A stretch of DNA of 64,000 nucleotides from Aquila chrysaetos chrysaetos (lineage: Eukaryota; Chordata; Aves; Accipitriformes; Accipitridae), in contig NC_044006.1 in the NCBI RefSeq assembly GCF_900496995.4, forward strand, positions 78,919,754-78,983,753, given 5' to 3'. Made by a program: the position numbers and the translations under genes. Shown here piece after piece: positions 56,334 to 64,000 of this stretch; positions within the stretch are counted from its first letter, which is position 1; each line of letters opens with the position of its first letter. Below the pieces are notes generated by a model. That model worked only from the letters and a program-made list of their open reading frames with translations, made no database searches and was not told where the DNA came from.

Positions 56334-56822
56334 ACGTCCTTGGAAACCTGTTGGAGCAGGTCCAGAGGAGGCCACAAAATTGATCCGAGGGCTGGAACAC
56401 CTCTCCTGTGAGGACAGGCTGAGAGAGTTGGGGTTGTTCAGCCTGGAGAAAAGAAGGCTCTGGGGACACCTTACTGCGGCCTTTCAGTACTTAAAGGGGG
56501 CTTATAAGAAAGACAGAGGGAAGCTTTTTTACCAGGGCCTGTAGTGACAGGACAAGGGACAACAGTTTTAAACTGAAAGAGGGCAGATTCATACTAGATA
56601 CAAGGAAGACATTTTTGATTATGAGGGTGGTGAAACACTGGCACAGGTTGCCCAGAGAGGTGGTAGATGCCCCATCCCTGGAAACATTCCAGGTCAGGTT
56701 GGATGGGGCTCTGAGCAACCTGATCTCGTTGAAGATGTCCCTGCTCATGGCAGGAGGGTTGGACTAGATGACCTTTAAAGGTCCCTTCCAACCCAAACCA
56801 TTCTAGGATGATTCTATGAAAC
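56334..56822 (+). mobile_element. CR1 LINE, 5'-truncated, forward orientation
   Basis: Typical CR1 3' sequence: AGAGGAGGCCACAAAATTGA, TTCAGCCTGGAGAAAAGAAG, GCCCAGAGAGGTGGTAGATG, TTGGACTAGATGACCTTTAA, ending with the CR1 tail CCATTCTAGGATGATTCTAT. The subfamily differs from the neighbouring reverse copy. Confidence 0.93.
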
Positions 56823-56939
56823 CCTCCAGATGAAATTTCTCATGCAACTGAAGGAGCATGAAGTCGTCAGTTCTGCTTAAGAGCAAAAATATTTTTATCA
56901 TTTAATCGATATCCTGTTCTTCGCTTTATATATAGAAAC

Positions 56940-57361
56940 GTGGTCAAGACTAAAGAACAAGTCTTATGAGGAGCCTCTGAGGGACCTGGGGCTGTTTAGT
57001 CTGCAGAAAAGGAGGCTGAGGGGAGACCTTATCGCTCTATACAACTACCTGAAAGGAAGTTGTAGTGGAGTGGGGCTCGGTCCCTTTTCCCGAGTAACAA
57101 GCAATAGTATGAGAGGAAATGACCTCAAGTTACAGCCAGGGGAGGTTTAGATTGGGTATTAGGAAAATTTCTTCACCGAAAGGGTTCTCAAGCACTGAAA
57201 CCGGCTGCCCAGGGAAGGGGTTGAGTCACCATCCCTGGGCACTTAGGAGCATGGTTTAGTGGTGGATTTGGCAGTGTTAGGTTGATGGTTGGACTCGATG
57301 GTCCTGAAGGTCTTTTCCAACCTCAGTGGTTCTGTGATTCTGAATGATTCTGTGATTCTAA
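56940..57361 (+). mobile_element. CR1 LINE 3' fragment, forward orientation
   Basis: CR1 3' end of another subfamily: GAGCCTCTGAGGGACCTGGG, CAGAAAAGGAGGCTGAGGGG, GCCCAGGGAAGGGGTTGAGT, TTGGACTCGATGGTCCTGAA, with a duplicated tail TCTGTGATTCTGAATGATTC. It resembles the FASTK intron copy at 47482-47692. Confidence 0.92.
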
Positions 57362-60030
57362 AACAAGGTGGGCAATTGGTGAAAGGCAGCAAATTCCACG
57401 GGCAGAGCCTGTCACTGGAAGGGCCGTGCTCTGGTGAAGACGTGGTCTCTGGCAGGGAGTAAGTGGATTATGCAGCACAGAGATAACACGGGGAATGGGA
57501 GAAGCTGCAGACTAAAACTGACTGAGCTCCAGTGGTCCTTTGGGTGACTGTGATTCCCCAGATGCATTTAAACCTACCTGGAGGCTTTATAAAGAAGGAA
57601 AGTTTGAAAGATAGATGAAAAAAATTAGTGTGGAGTAGTTTTTGTCTGCAACTTGGTTTTGATATTCAAAGACATTTCAAATAACTTATCCTAAAATCTC
57701 TCCTGGCTGATTAGTATCTGGTATTAAACCTTAATGCTGGACACTCAGCTTTTCTGTGTTCCTGAAAAACATTCAGATAATTGTGAACGTGGTCAAAAAT
57801 GGTTTGATCAAAATTTCCATATTTTTAGGTGAAAAGGCTTGTACCATCACAATGAGATAGTGGGCTGGGAGACTTGTGGAAGGAAAAAAACTACAGTGCC
57901 TGTAAAGGAACGAAGCTGAAAGGGAGATCTTTGGATGACAATATCCCCTTTCCCCAGGGCATCACCTCCAGGTGTCCCTCACCTTGACAGCACAAGACAT
58001 TTCCTATAGAAAATCGGGAGGAATCTGCTAAGGGCAGCATTGCACAAGCTGCAGCATCCTTTCTGCTGAGGTGGCTCTGAGAGCAGCAGTGATTCCAGGA
58101 CCACCAAGGGTGGTTCTGAGGAATTCATTATTTTCCCTTTTGGGCTTCTGTGTCTGAACTGTCTCGAAGTCGGAAGGACTGGCTGGTTCGTGGGGCTGGG
58201 GGTGGGCTGGGCCTCCTGGCTCCAGCCCCAGTTGAAATCCCAGTTCAGGCTGGTGACCAGGAGTCCCAGAGTCGGGGCGTGGACCCTGAGGTGGTGATTC
58301 TCTCAGCTGCCTCCTTCAATCCTGATCTGCATTCTTCATCACTGTTTTCAGCTTATCATTAGACTGCAGCAATGCAGATTGATGAGATGTGTGGTAGGAG
58401 AGCTTAAGGCTCCAGGCAGTGTAATTGTAATATTAGCATTAGCAGGAGGCATTGCAAACATAAAATTTATTTTCTGCGTACAGCTGTCTTGCAGAACTCA
58501 AGAGCAGAACTCGTCCTGCGATCACAGGGAGCAAAGTCTTTAATGACCTGCAAATAGCACCGAGAGAGCTGAAAAGTGGGGCTGCCAAAGCAGAGCTCTC
58601 GCATGCACAGCAGAATTTAAAAATAGGCTGCTGCTGGCGTTCTCGCTTACCCGTCGTTCCTGGAAGCCCACGGGGAGGATGGCTCTCCAGCAGAGGAGAG
58701 ACGCAGTCCCCTGACGTAACTTGCCTCGGCATCTACGCTGCAGAGCGGAAAGTTGCGGATTCAGTCATTTTACACCTGAGCATCCCTGATCATTGCCTGC
58801 ATCATTTCCAGCTCCAGGTCTGCGCTGGGCGCTGACTCCTCTCCCCAGAGCAGCGAGGTGGCGGGGGGCACCGGGCAGACACCCCCTTTCCCAATGGCGC
58901 TGCCATCCCAGTGGGAACGAGGAGTCCCTTTAGCTTAGCATCGTCAGCGCCTTCAGCGAAGCTCAGCACATGTGGGAGTAGAGACACGGGAGAGATGAAC
59001 GCCTCTGCAGCTGAAACTGCTCTTCAGAAGCTCCCACCAACAGCGAGAGGTGTCAGCCCCAGTCAAAGACTTGGAGACATGTTGTGGGGAAAGCAGTTGG
59101 GCCAGAAAAAAGAGCTTGAGGGTGGGAGCGTGGGGAGCTGGGGATGCTGAGCTGCAGCATCTCTAGGCGAGGATGAGCTCTGCATTTACAAAGGACTGCA
59201 GAGAACCAGGCCGTGAAACACCCTGTCCCTGTCACGAGCAAGGGGTCTGCGACAAGACTCCAAGAAGTCACCCCTCCACACCACAGCCCTGTAGCACAGC
59301 ATTGTCCCTGTGGGGAAGGGCCAAGGAGGGTCCCCCGTGCCGCAAGCTGAGGGGCTGGAGGAGGTGGGCAGCTGCTGGGCAAGCTGGGGCTCCCAGCCAT
59401 GGAAGTGGGCAACACCCGTGGTTGCAGAGGCTGCTGGGGAGCAGGTCGTGCTGCTCGATCTGCCCAGGACACTCGGGCAGGGAGGTGCGGGCAGGCAGGA
59501 CCCCCTGCCCCAAGGTTCCATGGGGGTGGTGGGTGTGCTGCTCTCCCCCACAGCACTAAGCCATGAGCGTGGTGCAGGGGGCAGAGGCGAGAAGCTGGTG
59601 GGGAAGAGCTGCCCCTTCCCTGGGTCACTAAGGCTGATGCAGAAAGTGCTGGGCAAAGCCCGGGTCTGTGCCTGGGGGGTGTCCCATGGAGGCTCGGGAG
59701 AAACAAGGAGTGAGGCTGGGGCCGGGTGGCTGCAGGGGGGACCCCAGTGCTGGCCAGAGACTGGCCCAGAGGGAGGGAGGAAGCCGGGCACAGAGATGGC
59801 CGGAGAGGGAGGATGGTTCCCTGATTTTCTCTTCCCGAATTTTTTTCATGCCAGCCCCCACGCAGTAACTGGCACTCGGATGAAGCAGCACTGCAGACCT
59901 GCCCAGTCACGGTCACTGCTGTCATCGAGTGGCCCTGGACCTCCAGTGGCCATAGAGCCAATCTGTCCACAGTCACTGGTGACCACAGCCGACAGCTGGG
60001 GTCACTGCTCCTGCCACAGAAAAGGGGCAG
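57362..60030. other. Intergenic sequence, no gene supported
   Basis: AT-richer than the rest of the window. Open frames are short and show no domain, and no splice-site pairs with conserved peptide were found. An AGAP3-like gene, which follows TMUB1 in human as I recall, is not visible here. Confidence 0.45.
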
Positions 60031-60150
60031 AGAGCAGTTAGTACAGACATAAGGGAGGACAAGGATGGGGAGAGCAGTTAGTACAGACATAAGGGAGGAC
60101 AAGGATGGGGAGAGCAGTTAGTACAGACATAAGGGAGGACAAGGATGGGG
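60031..60150 (+). repeat. Three perfect copies of a 40-bp tandem repeat
   Basis: The unit, beginning AGAGCAGTTAGTACAGACAT, is repeated three times without mismatch (60031-60070, 60071-60110, 60111-60150). Perfect identity points to a recent expansion and possible length polymorphism. Confidence 0.95.
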
Positions 60151-61589
60151 ACGTGCACTTGCACCAGGGAGAGGTAGGACCCATGTTATTCTGAGCTGAA
60201 GAAATCACTAAAGAAAAGGCAAGGCTTTGAGGGCAGCAGAGCACCCGCTGAGGAAGACAAGAAAAAACGCACGGAAGAATCAAAGTTTATTATTAGCTGC
60301 TAGTAAATTATTTAAATAAGCTGTAGTTAGCAGAGGGTGATGACCACAGGTTTGCCTCTGGGGCACAAAAGCCCTGGATGCCAGAGCTTGCAGAGGCATT
60401 TCTGACAAACTGTCTTGGGGAGGTGCAGATTCACAGAACCAGAGCACGGCCGTTTTGACAAGCTCCTAGCGAGAGCAGCAGGCTCCTGAAGTTTTGTTGA
60501 CCAGGCTCTGGATGACTGGCATGCTGGTGATGCTGTTGGGGCTTTACTAACCCGACAAGGTCTTACAGGACACCTATAGGTCCTGTAGGACAAGGAACTG
60601 AGATTTTCTCACTCCTTGGCTATGAGACACCAGCAGCAGAAAACCAAGTGGGGATCTTTTCCTCTTGTGTAATAACCTTAAAATACCACCTGTGGTTCCT
60701 GTCCTGCAACCAGCTGGGTGAGGGTGGACCCCTACCCAAGCGATTTCTAGAATCGGGGCCTGGATCCAGACATGCAACACAACACAAAGCTTAAACGTGG
60801 TCTGAAGAGAAAAAGAGAATAACAAATACTGATTAAAAAATCTCATAATCTTGGTAGTTCAAATTAAAACTTTCAAAAGCTAAGCCCTTGACTTAGAGAT
60901 TCTATGGCACAGTTTTTAGAACAAAGGTTTTAGACAGAATGCTGGCAAGACTTTATAGAGCAGGCTGTGTGTAAGGGTGACCCAGGAAGAGGCAATGAGT
61001 GTCAAGCAGGAGCTGTTGGAAAAGTGGACGTATGGAGAGGGAGAGTGATGCGGAGTGAGTTGAGCCCCAGCACACGATGTTTGGAAGAGTCTCTGGGACC
61101 TGGAAGGTGGGAAGAAATCACTTAAACTTGATGCACACCTCAAGGAGGGTAAAAGGAGTGATTTCAGCAATGATGATTCAGCTAAAGGCACAGGTAAAGG
61201 ATGCAGCTTTGGAGACCTGCTGGAGGTAAGGCAAAGCAAGTCTCCAAGACTGGAGAAGAGGCTGCTGCAAAAATGGAAAAGAAGATCCCAAGGATGTAAG
61301 AGTGCTGGATGCAAGGATGCAAAAGAAGCAGCAGATTTAAAAAATATGTATACTGTGTAGGAAGCAGAAACAGGATTTATAACTTTCAGGATGTAGAAAA
61401 TAAGCCATGTCTGAACAAAATCATTTGAGTGGTTACGACTGTTCAAATTTAATGCATTTTATCCAGTGGTTAATCACCCTCACCGATCAAATTTTGTGTC
61501 TAATTTTCAGTGTGGATTTGTCTGGCTTCAGCTTCCAGAGATTGAGTCTTTTTATATCTTTCCTGGCTCGATTAAAGAGCCATTTAATA
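60151..61589. other. Intergenic sequence, nothing recognised
   Basis: AT-rich sequence with no supported gene or repeat family. Confidence 0.4.
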
Positions 61590-61800
61590 TTTCCCTATGA
61601 AAGTACTTCTACAGTGTAATCAAGTCACCCCTCAATCTTCTTTTGGATAAGCTGAACAGATTGTGCTCTTTAAATCTTCTGCTGTAAGGCACTTGCTCTA
61701 GCCCTCAAATCATTCTGCGTGGGTCTTTTCAGAATCTCTTTGATTTTTCAATATTCTTCTAAAATATTGTTAATATACAGCGATGCCCAGTTCTAGAGCA
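61590..61800 (-). mobile_element. Ancient CR1/L3-like LINE fragment, reverse orientation
   Basis: The phrases TCAAGTCACCCCTCAATCTT, AAGCTGAACAGATTGTGCTC and AGCCCTCAAATCATTCTGCG match the complement of an old CR1-type 3' region (compare CAGGCTGAACAACCCCAACT and AGCCCTCTGATCATTTTTGT in younger CR1). It is heavily diverged, so probably old. Confidence 0.6.
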
Positions 61801-63179
61801 CTGCTGCTCTAGCGAGATAGAGGTGAGATCACCCCCTCCCCTTCCTGGGGCTCCCTGTGCCCCTCAGAGCATCGGCCCATTCCACCCTGCGCTGGGCTGG
61901 GAGCTCGCCTCCGCCGGCCGGCCCCTGCCGCATGTTTGTGCCATTCGTCTGAATACATGCGATGGAAATGGAAAACATGCCAAAAGTGCTCGCTGTTGCG
62001 TTGCTTGTGTTGCCAGCCAGGCTTGGGGTAGGGCAGGGCGACGGTGCAGAGCCCGGTGGTGCCTCCGGCACAGTGCCGGGACGAGACATCACGGCTTCAC
62101 AGGCCAGGCACTCGCGGATGCTGGCCCCTCGCCCCGCAGTGCAGTGTTGTGTGCCAGCGCCGGTGTGAGCAGGGGCTTCCCTCTCCACTTTCTGCTTCTC
62201 TCTCTGAGCCCATCCTGCCCACCGCGCTGCCTCTGCTCCCATTACAGAGAGCGATGGGATGGATGAGGGGAGAGCTGCTCGCAGGCTGCAGGGCATCACC
62301 TGGGCGGGCAGGTGGCAGGTTGCGGTACCCGATGCGGCTCTGGGTGCCACACATTTTGGGGGAGGTCAGCCCAGAGACAGAAAAACTGCCCCTTTTCCTT
62401 CTGGAAGAGACCTGCCCACAGGAGCAAGGTGGTCTCTGGGGTCAGCAGGGGTGGACGGCACCGCAGAGGGTGCAGCGAGCCGCCGCACCTTGGGCAGCCG
62501 GCACCCCAAAGGGTGCTGTGACCCCTTCCTGCAGCTCTGCCCTCTCCTGGGGCTGGGGAACGTGCTGAAGAGCCCACAGCCGTGTGGGGCTGCACCAGTG
62601 ACCTCCTCCATGGCAAGAGCTGACGTCTGCGCTTACACATGCAGTCTTCTAGGAAACTGGCTGCCTACCCCGTGGCCGTCCTGCTTGTCCCACGGCTGCC
62701 TGCTTTCCTTAAAGCCCTTTGGGAATCAAAGCAGACTTCACCCTTCGACCATCTTACTCGCGTGTAATCTGCCTGTTCTCTCTTCAGGGCTCTCTGCAAG
62801 GGCAGGACTTCTCTGCACAACAGCCATCCCCATCATCCCCACGTGGATCATACCTGTGCAGCCTGCATTAGTTTTACTCGCCACAGCTCCTACTCGTTTG
62901 CTCCTTGCAGCTGCCGAACCTACAGGATTTCCCGAGCTGGATTTCCCAAGAGCTCCCTTGAGCCCTTCATGGATGGCATCACTCTTGGGACCCTCCACCA
63001 CCCAGGTACCTACCAGGTATGGAGACAGCTGCAAGTAAAAGATCTTAATAACTCAGGTCATACATCCTGGGGTCTCTGCGGCATGGGTCAGCACCATCCC
63101 ATCAGCTCTGCTCCTCTGGTGTCCTCTGCAGCCACTGCCTTTCCGAACAGATCCTCTGCTGTGACCCTGTGAAGAGGGG
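61801..63179. other. Intergenic sequence, nothing recognised
   Basis: Mixed-composition sequence with several short open frames on both strands and no conserved domain. Confidence 0.35.
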
Positions 63180-63660
63180 TCCCTGCGGAGTAACCCCCTC
63201 CAATTTCTTCCCAGTGAATACCGATGCAAAAAATGGATTTAGCTCCTCTGCAGCAGCCCTGTCCTCTCAGTTTACCTTTCGTGCCCGGGCATCTGTTGGC
63301 CCTGCAGGCATCTGGAAGGCATCCTGCTCCCAAGGCATCTGAAGAAAGATTTATTGTTGGGTCTAATCTCTTTGTTAGTTGTTCCTCAGAGCGCTCTCAC
63401 TGCCTTGTTATGTTTATGCATTTAATCTGCCAGGGTTTACGGTCCCCTCCATTTCCTCCTTTACTCACAATGTCACCTTTCCAGAGGATGCCTCAATGTT
63501 TCTACTTGTGTCTGCCACCCTGCTGCTGGGCTGTGCCAGCTCCCTCCCTGCTCATCAGCAGTCCTTGCGTCCTTGCTGGGGCTCACTGGCCCTGTGCCCC
63601 TGGGGCGGTACCTCCACGATGCCGGAAAGGGTTTAATTCACCTTGCTGACATTTTTAGCG
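63180..63660 (-). repeat. Possible remnant of an old LINE-like interspersed repeat
   Basis: The stretch GTGAATACCGATGCAAAAAA, then CTCCTCTGCAGCAGCCCTGT and TCTGCCAGGGTTTACGGTCC, has the look of the complement of a decayed LINE 3' coding region. I cannot name the family with confidence. It may belong with the fragment at 61590-61800. Confidence 0.3.
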
Positions 63661-64000
63661 TCTTTTTAACAACCACATGCATGCTTGCACGGTTCACCTC
63701 CTGTGGACCAGCAGTCTCTAACCAAAGAGAGGGATCCTGACCCCACAGGAGAGGGTCCAGCTGTGGGGCACTGGCGGGACTGGGGTGCTCTGCCCCGTGA
63801 CTGGCCGTGCACCGTGGGGTATCCCTGCTCCTGGTGAAGGCAGGACCTGTCCAACCACCCGCACCTCAGCCAAGGAGAAGATACTGGGGTGTTGCTCACC
63901 TCGATTTGTGACCAGACTCCTGCAAGAGCAGGATGTGTGCCAGCTGGTCACTGGATACCCATGGGGTGTCTTGAAATGGCCGATCACTTAGAGGTGGGTC

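Noticed and set aside
57362-64000. AGAP3 or other protein-coding exons
   Set aside because: No Arf-GAP, PH or GTPase-like peptide found in any frame by eye.

Overview
The window looks like avian genomic DNA, probably from a small GC-rich microchromosome. It is very GC-rich, introns are short, homopolymer G/C tracts are long, and CR1 LINEs (the typical sauropsid retroposon) are the only clear interspersed repeats. I could not identify the species. Gene order matches human 7q36.1 as I remember it: ABCB8(+), ASIC3(+), CDK5(-), SLC4A2(+), FASTK(-), TMUB1(-).

Layout. 1-3.0 kb: C-terminal two thirds of ABCB8, a mitochondrial ABC transporter. 4.2-13.8 kb: an ASIC3-type acid-sensing ion channel. 14.0-16.9 kb: CDK5, tail-to-tail with ASIC3. 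16.9-38.6 kb: SLC4A2 (anion exchanger AE2), head-to-head with CDK5 across a CpG island and minisatellite; it has a long 5' region with three alternative first coding exons. 38.6-53.2 kb: FASTK, tail-to-tail with SLC4A2, whose 6.3-kb last intron holds a CR1. 53.5-55.2 kb: TMUB1. 55.4-64 kb: CR1 copies, a 40-bp tandem repeat and AT-richer sequence with no gene I can support.

Most interesting points. (1) The ASIC3 locus has two candidate first exons that can splice to the same exon 2. One is ASIC1-like and open. The other resembles mammalian ASIC3 but carries an in-frame stop. (2) The last ASIC3 exon is open in two frames. One ends like mammalian ASIC3 (CYLVTRL), the other like ASIC1/2/4 (AFEEFAC). 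Including or skipping a 53-nt exon selects the frame. (3) CDK5 has a textbook U12-type AT-AC intron and two consecutive GC-AG introns. (4) SLC4A2 keeps the MTQ and MDFLL alternative starts, the latter with an HNF1 site upstream. (5) There is a perfect 72-bp palindrome in the SLC4A2 5' region and a 34-bp-arm inverted repeat of ZNF143-like motifs at the TMUB1 promoter.

Three otherwise well conserved genes each carry one small indel in a homopolymer (ABCB8 G-run, ASIC3 A-run, CDK5 T-run). I read these as probable consensus errors of a long-read assembly, not as gene death. All exon boundaries were inferred by eye from splice sites, reading phase and remembered human proteins.
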